Source: Wenzhouxiangella sp. (GTDB taxonomy: Bacteria; Pseudomonadota; Gammaproteobacteria; Xanthomonadales; Wenzhouxiangellaceae). Taken from it: DNA of 46,263 nucleotides. Below the pieces are notes generated by a model. That model worked only from the letters and a program-made list of their open reading frames with translations. It was not told the DNA's origin and ran no database searches. Below, piece by piece: positions 36,403 through 44,384 of the stretch. A program made the position numbers and the translations under genes. Location of the stretch: the NCBI GenBank assembly GCA_021767625.1, contig JAASTB010000001.1, positions 1 through 46,263 of the forward strand. The letters are read 5' to 3'. Position 1 is the first letter of the stretch, and the number at the start of each line of letters is the position of its first letter.

Positions 36403-37712
36403 GGGATCGATTCTAACCCAGCCGACGCCGGGCGGCGTGGCCCGGCCTCCCAGACGAGGGACTGTCCGCGTTGTTCGAGCAGCTGGCGGAAGTCCCGCGT
36501 GAGCCAGTGCGACCCCAACGCCACCAGGCGGCCCTCGAGCCAGATGCGCGGCCAGCGTTTTCTTTGCCAGGGCGGGACCCCCGCATCGGCAAGCAGGCGC
36601 CGGCATTGGCGCCGGTGGTTGGAGCCGCACACCTGCAGGGCATCGTCCTCCCGCCCACTGCCGACAGCCAGGTCGAGCGCCGGTGCGGCCGGGCCGAGTA
36701 GCCTGATGACGCCGAGCCCCCCCGGCAGCGACAGGGGCTCGATGCCGCGCCATTCCAGTCGCCAGTCGTCGGCTTCCACCTCGTCGAACTCGAGCCATAG
36801 GCGATCGCGCCAGCGGCGCAGCACGGCCCGGTCCCAGCGCAGCTCCGGGCAGCGGTCCCCGGCCGCGGCGGAAAGCTGTTCGAGGAAAGTGTCCAGCCGT
36901 CGACCGGGCGGCGGTTCGACGCTCTGGCGAATGCACCAGGCGCGAATCGCCGCACCGCGGTAGTAGTCGCTGTCGGCGGCCAGTAGATCGAGTCGCAGCG
37001 CACCGTTGGCGTCGGGGGCCTTCTCGAGATCGCGTGCCACCTGCTCGGCGACGAAATCGGCAGCGCCCCGGCACAGCCGGCCGCTGCGCAGGAGTGCCGT
37101 GTCGACGCCGGCCCACCGATCGCGCAGCGCGGGCAGTACCGTCCGGCGCAGGAAGTTGCGGTCGAAGTCGGGGCAGTCGTTCGCCGGGTCTCGAATGCAG
37201 TCGAGTCGGTGGCGCTCGAGCCAGCGCTCGATGTCGGACCGCGTCCATTCCAGCAGGGGGCGTACCAGCCATCCCGGGCCGAATCGGCGAACGGCCGGAA
37301 CGCCTGCCAGACCGTCGGGGCCCGCGCCCCGCAGCAGCCTCAGGAGCACCGTTTCGGCCTGGTCGTCGGCGTGGTGGGCGGTGAGCAGCGTGTCGTCGGG
37401 CGCCATGCTCCGCTCCAGAGCGCGGTAGCGGGCGCGGCGTGCGCTGGCCTCGGGTCCCCCTTCGGATTCGACCTCGACGCGGAGGATTTCGCAGGTCACG
37501 CCCAGCCGAGAAGCGATGGCGACGGCGCGCCGGGCGCGCTCGCCGCTTTCGGCATCGAGGCCGTGGTCGACGTGGATGCAGGCCAGCGAGCGCTCGGACA
37601 CGGCCTGAGCCATCTGGTGCAACAGGCAGACCGAGTCCGGGCCGCCGCTGAAGGCCACGACGATGCGACCGCGGCCGGGCAGTGTGGTCGGATCGGGGGA
37701 GTCGGCCGGCAT
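36399..37712 (-). CDS. tilS: tRNA(Ile)-lysidine synthetase
   Basis: 437 residues. It converts C34 of tRNA-Ile(CAU) to lysidine using ATP and lysine, so that AUA is read as Ile. The PP-loop is VVAFSGGPDSVCLLHQ (about 18-33). ARRARYRAL and LTAHHADDQAETVLLRLLRGAG follow, then the TilS-specific middle and C-terminal domains (RRQCRRLLADAGVPPWQRKRWP). It starts 16 nt after the accA stop and overlaps xseB by 4 nt. Confidence 0.95.
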   Translation of the reverse strand: MPADSPDPTTLPGRGRIVVAFSGGPDSVCLLHQMAQAVSERSLACIHVDHGLDAESGERARRAVAIASRLGVTCEILRVEVESEGGPEASARRARYRALERSMAPDDTLLTAHHADDQAETVLLRLLRGAGPDGLAGVPAVRRFGPGWLVRPLLEWTRSDIERWLERHRLDCIRDPANDCPDFDRNFLRRTVLPALRDRWAGVDTALLRSGRLCRGAADFVAEQVARDLEKAPDANGALRLDLLAADSDYYRGAAIRAWCIRQSVEPPPGRRLDTFLEQLSAAAGDRCPELRWDRAVLRRWRDRLWLEFDEVEADDWRLEWRGIEPLSLPGGLGVIRLLGPAAPALDLAVGSGREDDALQVCGSNHRRQCRRLLADAGVPPWQRKRWPRIWLEGRLVALGSHWLTRDFRQLLEQRGQSLVWEAGPRRPASAGLESIP

Positions 37713-37728
37713 GGCCGCGGCAGGCGCC

Positions 37729-38688
37729 TCAGGCCTGCTCGAAGGCCCCGTGCGCCATCAGCCGCTGGTAACGCTCGGCCAGCAGCGTCTCGACCGGCTG
37801 GCTGGCGAGGTAGTCGATCTGGGCGACGATGGTTTCGCGGATGCGGACGGCGACCTCGTGCGGTGAGCGGTGCGCGCCGCCGGCCGGCTCCTTGATGACC
37901 TTGTCGATGAGCTTGAGCTTCTTGAGCTTGCTCGCCGTCAGGCTCATGGCCTCCGCGGCCACCGGCGCCTTGTCGGCGCTCTTCCACAAGATCGATGCGC
38001 AGCCTTCCGGCGAGATCACCGAGTAGATGCTGTACTGGAGCATGCTGGTGCGGTCGCCGACGCCGATGGCCAGGGCGCCGCCGGAGCCGCCTTCGCCGAT
38101 GACGAAGCAGATGACGGGAACGGGCAGGCGCGCCATCACCGCCAGGTTGCGCGCGATGGCCTCGGACTGACCGCGCTCTTCGGCGCCGACCCCGGGATAG
38201 GCGCCCGGCGTGTCGATGAAGGTCACGATGGGCATTTTGAATCGAGCGGCCATTTCCATCAGGCGCTGGGCCTTTCGGTAGCCTTCCGGACGCGGCATGC
38301 CGAAGTTGCGGTAGACCTTCTCGCGCGTGTCGCGGCCCTTCTGGTGTCCGATGAGCATGACGCTGAGCCCGTCGAGCATCGCCGGGCCGCCGACGATGGC
38401 ATGGTCGTCGGCGAAATGCCGATCACCGTGCAGCTCCTCGAAGCGGTCGAACACCATGGGCACGTAGTCGAGCGTATAGGGACGCTGCGGGTGACGCGCC
38501 AGCTGAGAGATCTGCCAGTCACTCAGCTCCGAGAAGATCGTCTCGGTGCGCTCCCGGCACTTCTGTTCGAGGCGCTGGATTTCTTCCTCCAGGTTCATGG
38601 AGACGCCGGAGCCGACGTTTCGCAGCTCGCGGATCTTGGCCTCGAGCTCGGCGATGGGCTGTTCGAAATCGAGATAGTTGGGGTTCAT
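37729..38688 (-). CDS. accA: Acetyl-CoA carboxylase carboxyltransferase subunit alpha
   Basis: 319 residues, the usual length of AccA (E. coli 319). Blocks include MNPNYLDFEQPIAELEAKI, GDRHFADDHAIVGG, TFIDTPGAYPGVGAEERGQSEAIA and GEGGSGGALAIGVGD. With AccD it transfers carboxyl from biotin-BCCP to acetyl-CoA, the first step of fatty-acid synthesis. A minus-strand TATACT box near 38724-38729 precedes the gene by about 35 nt and may be its -10. gluQRS lies upstream on the same strand, 47 nt away. Confidence 0.97.
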   Translation of the reverse strand: MNPNYLDFEQPIAELEAKIRELRNVGSGVSMNLEEEIQRLEQKCRERTETIFSELSDWQISQLARHPQRPYTLDYVPMVFDRFEELHGDRHFADDHAIVGGPAMLDGLSVMLIGHQKGRDTREKVYRNFGMPRPEGYRKAQRLMEMAARFKMPIVTFIDTPGAYPGVGAEERGQSEAIARNLAVMARLPVPVICFVIGEGGSGGALAIGVGDRTSMLQYSIYSVISPEGCASILWKSADKAPVAAEAMSLTASKLKKLKLIDKVIKEPAGGAHRSPHEVAVRIRETIVAQIDYLASQPVETLLAERYQRLMAHGAFEQA

Positions 38689-38735
38689 TCGGTCCTGGGG
38701 CTGCCGCTGGTCAATCGACGAGTATAACGTTGTCG

Positions 38736-39635
38736 TTACGGGGGATGAACCCCGACGGCGACGGGGCCGCGAGGGATTCTGGCGATATCGAAGTTGGCCA
38801 GGGCCCAGTCCATCTGGGTATCGAGTGATCGCGCGCCCGCCGGCGGTTCGTGGCCGAGAGCGCGCAAGGCCAGGCGCATGGCTTCCGCGTGCGGACGGGC
38901 GATGACCGGATCGTCGTCGTCGGACTTGCTGAGCTTGCGTCCGTTGTCGTCGGTCACGATCGGCAGGTGCATCCAGTCCGGCGGCTTCAGGCCGAGACGC
39001 CGGTAGACCAGCAGCTGGCGCGGAGTCGAGTCGATCAGGTCCGCGCCGCGGACCACTTCCGTGATCGCCGAGGCCGCATCATCGACGACGACCGCCAGCT
39101 GGTAGGCAATCAGTCCGTCGCCGCGCAGGATGATGAAATCGCCGCCGATTCGACCGGGATGATCGCAGTACTCGCCCTGGATCGCGTCGACGAAGCATTC
39201 GGCCCCGGCGTTGTCGGTGCGCATGCGCACGCTGCGGGGCTCGCGTCCTGGCGGCAGGCCATGCCGGCAGGTGCCCGGGTAGATGCCGTTATCCGGCAGG
39301 TCGCGACGGCTGCAGCCGCACCAGTAGGCCGCTCCGCTGTCGAGCAACTGTCGCAACGCCTTCTGGTGAAGGGAGGCTGAGCGACTCTGGTAGGCGACGG
39401 GGCCATCGGGAATCAGGCCGAAGGCGGCGAGCGTCTCGACCTGCTCCTCGGCGGCTCCCGGTACCTCACGCGGCGGGTCGAGATCCTCGATGCGCACGAG
39501 CCAGCGGCCGCTCAGGCTGCGCGCACGAAGGTAGCTGCCGACGGCCGCCACCAGCGAACCGAAGTGCAGGGCGCCCGTGGGCGACGGGGCGAAACGGCCG
39601 ATGTAGGCGGGCGGGGCGCCGTCCTGGGGCGTCAT
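38736..39635 (-). CDS. gluQRS: Glutamyl-Q tRNA(Asp) synthetase
   Basis: 299 residues: a GluRS-like catalytic domain lacking the anticodon-binding part. The HIGH-equivalent is FAPSPTGALHFGSL, the zinc site is CGC at 106-108 with Tyr119 and Cys123 (CxC...YxxxC), and the KMSKS-like motif is KLSKSDDD. It glutamylates queuosine at position 34 of tRNA-Asp. The ATG at 39635 starts just before IGRFAPSPTG; the frame open upstream is shadow of htpX. The htpX promoter begins 8 nt from this start on the other strand. Confidence 0.95.
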   Translation of the reverse strand: MTPQDGAPPAYIGRFAPSPTGALHFGSLVAAVGSYLRARSLSGRWLVRIEDLDPPREVPGAAEEQVETLAAFGLIPDGPVAYQSRSASLHQKALRQLLDSGAAYWCGCSRRDLPDNGIYPGTCRHGLPPGREPRSVRMRTDNAGAECFVDAIQGEYCDHPGRIGGDFIILRGDGLIAYQLAVVVDDAASAITEVVRGADLIDSTPRQLLVYRRLGLKPPDWMHLPIVTDDNGRKLSKSDDDDPVIARPHAEAMRLALRALGHEPPAGARSLDTQMDWALANFDIARIPRGPVAVGVHPP

Positions 39636-39642
39636 GAAGGGA

Positions 39643-39671
39643 CTTGGAAAGGCACGCACATGCCGCCATTT
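39643..39671 (+). promoter_or_regulatory. Sigma-32-type promoter of htpX
   Basis: CTTGGAA (39643-39649, six of seven to CTTGAAA), a 14-nt spacer, and CGCCATTT (39664-39671, six of seven fixed positions of CCCCATNT). A start near 39678 leaves a leader of about 30 nt before the ATG at 39709. HtpX belongs to the sigma-32 regulon in E. coli, and the geometry equals that of the small heat-shock promoter at 25496-25524. Confidence 0.7.
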
Positions 39672-39708
39672 TAGCGGTCTAATTGTCCTGTTCGGAGACA
39701 AGGTCGTC

Positions 39709-40590
39709 ATGCGCAGAATCGTTCTCTTCCTGGCCACCAACCTGGCGGTCCTGGTCGTTCTCGGCACGGTCATGAACCTGCTCGAGCCCTGGCTCGTCCG
39801 GCAGGGCATCGACGTCAACAATGCCGCCATCCTGATCATCGCCGTGGTCTTCGGCATGGGCGGCGCCATCGTGTCGCTGCTGATGTCGAAGAAGATCGCG
39901 CTGATGAGCACGCGCGCCCACGTCATCGAGAAGGCGCGCAACGCCACCGAGCAATGGCTGGTCGACACCGTCGCCAGGCAGGCGAAGGAAGCGGGTATCG
40001 GGATGCCCGACGTGGCCATCTACGACGCACCCGAGCCCAATGCATTCGCGACGGGTGCTTCGCGCAACAACGCCCTGGTCGCCGTCAGCAGCGGCCTGCT
40101 TCAGCACATGCGCCCCAATGAGGTCGAGGCCGTGCTCGCCCACGAGGTGTCCCACGTCGCCAACGGCGACATGGTCACGATGACGCTGCTCCAGGGTGTG
40201 CTCAATACCCTGGTGCTGCTGCTCTCGCGCGTGCTCGGCCAGATCATCGACCGCGCCGTGTTCCGCAGCGAGCGCGGCTACGGTCCGGGATACTTCCTGG
40301 TCGTGATCGTGCTGCAGATCGTGCTGGGCATCCTCGCGAGCATGATCACCATGGCCTTCTCGCGCTGGCGCGAGTTCCGGGCCGATGCCGGTGGCGCGAA
40401 GCTCGCCGGCCGCCAGAACATGATCGCCGCCCTCAAGCGCCTCGGGCAGGTCCACGGACCGGCCCAGCTGCCCGAGTCGGTGGAGGCCTTCGGTATCCGT
40501 GGGCGCGTGGCAGGCGGGCTCAAGCGGCTGCTGATGAGCCATCCGCCGCTGGAGGAGCGGATCCGGGCCCTGTCGGAGGGGGCGCGGTAA
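39709..40590 (+). CDS. htpX: Heat-shock membrane metalloprotease HtpX
   Basis: 293 residues, the same length as E. coli HtpX. Two N-terminal transmembrane helices (about 5-60) are followed by the zinc motif HEVSH (His145, Glu146, His149) with a third ligand in EFRADAGGAKLAGR. Two further hydrophobic segments lie between. HtpX degrades misfolded inner-membrane proteins alongside FtsH. The ATG at 39709 is preferred over one at 39634 because the latter would lie upstream of the predicted heat-shock promoter and because MRRIVLFLATNLAVL is the family start. Confidence 0.97.
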   Translation: MRRIVLFLATNLAVLVVLGTVMNLLEPWLVRQGIDVNNAAILIIAVVFGMGGAIVSLLMSKKIALMSTRAHVIEKARNATEQWLVDTVARQAKEAGIGMPDVAIYDAPEPNAFATGASRNNALVAVSSGLLQHMRPNEVEAVLAHEVSHVANGDMVTMTLLQGVLNTLVLLLSRVLGQIIDRAVFRSERGYGPGYFLVVIVLQIVLGILASMITMAFSRWREFRADAGGAKLAGRQNMIAALKRLGQVHGPAQLPESVEAFGIRGRVAGGLKRLLMSHPPLEERIRALSEGAR

Positions 40591-40613
40591 GCGGCGGCTG
40601 GCGCCGCCGCTTT
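40591..40613. terminator. Hairpin terminator between convergent htpX and the fimX-like gene
   Basis: GCGGCGGC (40591-40598), loop TGGC, GCCGCCGC (40603-40610), then TTT. The 8-bp GC stem begins right after the htpX stop and ends at the fimX-like stop, so it could serve both strands; the T-run is short. Confidence 0.65.
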
Positions 40614-42669
40614 AGGCCGAAGCCTCTTCGCGCACGAACTCGCCCTGCACGAGGATGATCCCGAACTGCCACAGCGTGGCCAGGTCGCCGGTGTTCTCGA
40701 CCTTGGGCGCGATGATGCGGGTTTCGTGTTCGCGGGCGTGGGCGACCAGGGTGGAGAGCTTCTGGCGCAGCGCGTCGTTGCCGCTCAAGTCCTGAATCAT
40801 TTCCGGTGCCAGGCGGAGGAAGTCGACGCCCAGGTGGCGCAGCAGGCTTTCGGCGGGCGCCTCGGGGCCGACGTCGCACAGCGCGAAACGGCAGCCGCTT
40901 TCGCGGAAGCGTTCGATGAAGCTCTGCACGGGCCGCAGCTTCTCGCGGATTTCCGGTTCACGGAAGCCGAAGATCATCCGCTTGGGATCCAGGCTGGGAT
41001 CGCCCAGGCGCTTGAACAGGTCGAGCGCCGACTGTTCGTCGCTGATGGTCTCCAGGCTCAAGGGCACCAACCACTGGCCGTTCTCGTCGTTGCGTTCGTT
41101 GGCCAGGGCCTGCAGGCGATCCATCATGTCGGCATCGACCTTCGGGGCCAGGCCAACGCGCGAGGCGATATGCATGTAGACCGAAGGCAGGACGACCTCG
41201 TCGCTGTCTTCGGGGCGCAGCCGGGTTTCCACTTCGCTGATCAGGAATTCGTCGTCTTCCATGCTGGTGATCGGCGAGGTCACCAGGCCGAATTCGTCGT
41301 GGTCGAGCGCGTGCCGCAGGCGCTCCGCCCAGGCCGCATCGTCCTCGTCGCCTTCGGCCGACACGCGCGGGCGGTAACGCACGAAGCCGTTGCCGCCGGC
41401 GCGCAGGGCTTCGGCCAGGGCCGATTCGGCTTGCTCGATCAGGGCTTCCGGGTGCGGCAGCTCGCTGCCGGCGATGGCCAGGCCGACGCCCACCGACACC
41501 GTCAGGCTGTTGTCTCTCACGTCGATGATGCGCCCCGAGCAGTTCTCCACGATATCGCTGGCGAGTTTTTCAGCCTGCGCCCTGTCGTCGCAGTCGGCGA
41601 TCAGTGCGAAGGTGTGATCGCGCAAGCGCGCCATCGTGTAGTCCTTGCCGACCACGTCGCGGAACAGGTCGCCGGTGCCGCTGACGAGGTCGTCGGTGGC
41701 ACCCACGCCGACCTTGTCGAGTAACTCGTCGTGGTTGTCGAGCGAAAGCGCCAGGACGGACAGGCCGGCGGTATCGGCGCGTCCGTCGACCGTCTGGTTG
41801 AGCAGGTCGATGAAGGCCGGGGCGTTGAGCATGCCGGTCAGCAGGTCGGAGGTCTTGAGCTTGCGAAGCTCCTCCTCGAGCTCCGGATCGGACCCGGCGA
41901 CCTTTTCGCGAACGAGCATCTGGGCGCAGTATTCGCCGCCGTAACGTGCCGGCGAGAAGTCCACCGAGGCGGTGAATGCCGAGCCGTCCTGTCGGTGCGC
42001 ATTGAGCTGAAGCGGTTCGCCGGGCAGCTCGTCGCGGGCAATGGCCTTGAGCACCTGCTTGAGATCCGGCACTTCGTCGCTGGCCGAGAGCAGGTCGAGC
42101 ATGGAAAGGCCCTCGAGATCCTCGAAGGTGTCGAAGCCGAACAGTTCCAGGTACGCGCGGTTGGCGTAGATGTGCAGTCCTTCGTGGATGTAGGCGATGG
42201 CCTCGCTGGAGCTGTCCAGCAGCAAGGTGTAGCGGTCCTCGATGTCGGCCAGGCTCTTGAGTGCCTGTTCGGCGTCCTTGCGCGCACGCAGTGATTCGAC
42301 CTGGCTCAGGGCCAGGCGCTTGAGCTGCCGCAGCCCGGCCTGGTTGACGAAGCCTTCCACGCCCACGGCGGCCACGGCCATTGCCGAGCCGGTGTCCTCT
42401 TCCTCGATCATCGCGAGCACCGGCACGAAGCGGTCCTGCTCACGGGCCGCGCGCACGCTGGATTCGAACAGCGGCAGGTCGGCGGAATCGACCTTGACGA
42501 CGACCATGTCGACGCGCTCGGACTCGAAGGTGCGCGACACGGCGTTGCCCGTGTCGGCGAACAGGGTTCGCACGCCGGCATCGTCTCCGAGCATTTGCTG
42601 GAGCTGGCGCGGCGCGGACGGATCGTCGGTGACGGTGAGGATGCGGATTTCGGTCGGCTGGTTGGCCAT
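40612..42669 (-). CDS. fimX: FimX-like degenerate GGDEF-EAL regulator with receiver and PAS domains
   Basis: 685 residues (P. aeruginosa FimX 691, as remembered). Order: receiver-like domain (about 8-125), coil, PAS domain (about 145-265), GGDEF-like domain (about 285-430) and EAL-like domain (about 440-680). Both enzymatic sites are degenerate. The GGDEF position reads LRDHTF and the EAL position SEVETR. The metal-binding DDF is CDV, and the AEGVE block is PKVE. The late QFGIILVQGEF still resembles the family end. FimX proteins bind c-di-GMP at a dead EAL domain and promote type IV pilus assembly. PilH in the same window supports twitching motility. Identity as FimX rests on architecture and length, not on a database match. 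Confidence 0.72.
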   Translation of the reverse strand: MANQPTEIRILTVTDDPSAPRQLQQMLGDDAGVRTLFADTGNAVSRTFESERVDMVVVKVDSADLPLFESSVRAAREQDRFVPVLAMIEEEDTGSAMAVAAVGVEGFVNQAGLRQLKRLALSQVESLRARKDAEQALKSLADIEDRYTLLLDSSSEAIAYIHEGLHIYANRAYLELFGFDTFEDLEGLSMLDLLSASDEVPDLKQVLKAIARDELPGEPLQLNAHRQDGSAFTASVDFSPARYGGEYCAQMLVREKVAGSDPELEEELRKLKTSDLLTGMLNAPAFIDLLNQTVDGRADTAGLSVLALSLDNHDELLDKVGVGATDDLVSGTGDLFRDVVGKDYTMARLRDHTFALIADCDDRAQAEKLASDIVENCSGRIIDVRDNSLTVSVGVGLAIAGSELPHPEALIEQAESALAEALRAGGNGFVRYRPRVSAEGDEDDAAWAERLRHALDHDEFGLVTSPITSMEDDEFLISEVETRLRPEDSDEVVLPSVYMHIASRVGLAPKVDADMMDRLQALANERNDENGQWLVPLSLETISDEQSALDLFKRLGDPSLDPKRMIFGFREPEIREKLRPVQSFIERFRESGCRFALCDVGPEAPAESLLRHLGVDFLRLAPEMIQDLSGNDALRQKLSTLVAHAREHETRIIAPKVENTGDLATLWQFGIILVQGEFVREEASA

Positions 42670-42723
42670 CAGGGCTGCCTGTGTCTCGTATCGTGTTGAA
42701 TCTTATCGCTGCTGGGCGGCCGA

Positions 42724-43731
42724 TTAAAGTACCGGCAGTTTGTAGGGTTCGCCTGCGACCTCGCGAACCAGTCGGGGAACAAGATAACCCGACAGCTCCC
42801 GCCGCAGGGTGTCCATCATCTCCAGGGCCCGGGCGGAGTCGGTATCGAAACGGTGGGCGCCGGAAACCGGGTCGAGCAGGTGGAGATAGTAGGGCAGGGC
42901 GCCGGCCTCGAACGAGCGCCGCATCAACTCGGCCAGTATCGGTGAGGAATCGTTGATTCCGGCGAGCAGGACCGCCTGGTTGAGCAGGTGCACGCCCCGC
43001 TGCCGCAATCCTCGCAGGGCCTCGCACACGGCCGCGTCGAATTCGTTGGCGTGATTGGCGTGAATCACCATGACCACGGGCCAGGGCAGTGCGCCGAGCC
43101 AGTCGAGCAGGTCTGCCGTGACGCGGTCGGGGAGGATGACCGGCAGACGGGTGTGAATGCGAAGCCGCCGAATGTGCGGAATGCCGGCCAGCCTTGCGGT
43201 CAGTTCGCGTAGCCGTCGGGTGGGCAGCATCAGCGGATCGCCGCCGGAGAGGATGACTTCCTCGATGCTGTCGTCGGAGGCGATATAGTCGATCGCCGCG
43301 CGCCACTGACCGGATCCAGCATGCTGGTTCGCGTAGGGGAAGGCCTGGCGAAAGCAATAGCGGCAATGCACGGCGCAGGCGCCGGTAGTAATCAGCAGGA
43401 CGCGACCGCTGTACTTGTGAAGCACGCCGCGTTCGGCCGAGCTCGCGCCGTCGCCCACGGGGTCGTCGCTGAAGCCTGCCGCGACTCGGGATTCCTGGCG
43501 CTCGGGGAGAACCTGGAGCAGCAGTGGATCCCGCCGGTCGCCCGGCCGCATCCGGTCGATGAAGCTCTGGGGCACCAGCATGGGAAATCGGCTGGCGGCC
43601 GGTTCGTCGCCGCGCGCCAGGCCCAGCTTGTCGAGCAACACCGCTGGGTCGCGAACCGCCCGCTTGACCTGGTCGCGCCAGTCGGCTTGCTTGGGTGCAA
43701 ACGTCGTTCGCGCTAAACTATCTGTTTTCAT
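42724..43731 (-). CDS. epmB: EF-P beta-lysylation protein EpmB (radical SAM, KamA family)
   Basis: 335 residues. The radical SAM cluster motif CxxxCxxC is CAVHCRYC (Cys119, 123, 126), followed by FPYANQ and VILSGGDPLML. PLP-type KamA features are in the C-terminal half. EpmB converts (S)-alpha-lysine to (R)-beta-lysine for attachment to Lys34 of EF-P by EpmA. It is shorter than lysine 2,3-aminomutases of clostridia, as EpmB should be, and is divergent from efp, the gene for its final target. epmA is not in the window. Confidence 0.94.
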   Translation of the reverse strand: MKTDSLARTTFAPKQADWRDQVKRAVRDPAVLLDKLGLARGDEPAASRFPMLVPQSFIDRMRPGDRRDPLLLQVLPERQESRVAAGFSDDPVGDGASSAERGVLHKYSGRVLLITTGACAVHCRYCFRQAFPYANQHAGSGQWRAAIDYIASDDSIEEVILSGGDPLMLPTRRLRELTARLAGIPHIRRLRIHTRLPVILPDRVTADLLDWLGALPWPVVMVIHANHANEFDAAVCEALRGLRQRGVHLLNQAVLLAGINDSSPILAELMRRSFEAGALPYYLHLLDPVSGAHRFDTDSARALEMMDTLRRELSGYLVPRLVREVAGEPYKLPVL

Positions 43732-43764
43732 TGATCAGCTTTGCTGGCAGCCAAGAAGAATCAT

Positions 43765-43789
43765 CGCCCCGAGCCGCGCGGCCGGGGCG
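43765..43789. other. GC hairpin in the epmB-efp divergent spacer
   Basis: CGCCCCG pairs with CGGGGCG, then one bulged A, then GCC with GGC around a GCGC loop (about 10 bp). It lies 21 nt before the efp ATG, without a T-run on either strand. It may be a leader structure or an operator; a TGTAAT box (43794-43799) sits just after it. Confidence 0.5.
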
Positions 43790-43810
43790 TCATTGTAATC
43801 CGGAGTGATC

Positions 43811-44380
43811 ATGGCAACCTACAGTACCAACGAGTTCAAATCGGGCCTGAAGATCATTCTCGACGGTGATCCCTACAACATCGTCGAGAACGAGTTCGTC
43901 AAGCCGGGCAAGGGCCAGGCCTTCAGCCGGGTCAAGGTCCGCAACCTGCTGACCGGGCGCGTGATCGAGCGGACCTTCAAGTCCGGCGACACGGTCGAGG
44001 CCGCCGACGTGTTCGAAAAGGAAGTCCAGTATCTCTACAGCGACGGCGAGTTCTGGCATTTCATGGATCCCGAAACCTTCGAGCAGCTCCCCGCCGACGA
44101 GAAGGCCATCGGCGACTCGGCCAAGTGGCTCAAGGAAGAGGACATGTGCCAGGTGACCCTCTGGAACGGCGCGCCGATCCAGATCCTGCCGCCCAATTTC
44201 GTGGAGCTGAAGGTCGTCGAGACCGATCCCGGCCTCAAGGGCGACACGTCCGGCAGCGGCGGCAAGCCCGCACACCTCGAAACCGGTGCGACGGTCCGCG
44301 TGCCGTTGTTCGTGCAGGAGGGCGAGGTCATCAAGGTCGACACGCGCACCGGCGAGTACATGTCTCGGGTCAAGGACTGA
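43811..44380 (+). CDS. efp: Translation elongation factor EF-P
   Basis: 189 residues (E. coli 188). Three beta-barrel domains mimic a tRNA and relieve stalling at consecutive prolines. The modified residue is Lys34 in VKPGKGQAF, which is the beta-lysylated form's context and agrees with epmB next door. The ATG at 43811 (MATYSTNEFKSG) follows GGAG at 43802-43805; an ATG two codons earlier (43805) is too close to it. The next gene starts 4 nt after the stop. Confidence 0.97.
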   Translation: MATYSTNEFKSGLKIILDGDPYNIVENEFVKPGKGQAFSRVKVRNLLTGRVIERTFKSGDTVEAADVFEKEVQYLYSDGEFWHFMDPETFEQLPADEKAIGDSAKWLKEEDMCQVTLWNGAPIQILPPNFVELKVVETDPGLKGDTSGSGGKPAHLETGATVRVPLFVQEGEVIKVDTRTGEYMSRVKD

Positions 44381-44384
44381 GCGA

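Noticed and set aside
39634..39708. Earlier ATG for htpX at 39634
   Set aside because: It would precede the heat-shock promoter and add 25 residues before the conserved start; the ATG at 39709 gives the usual 293 residues.
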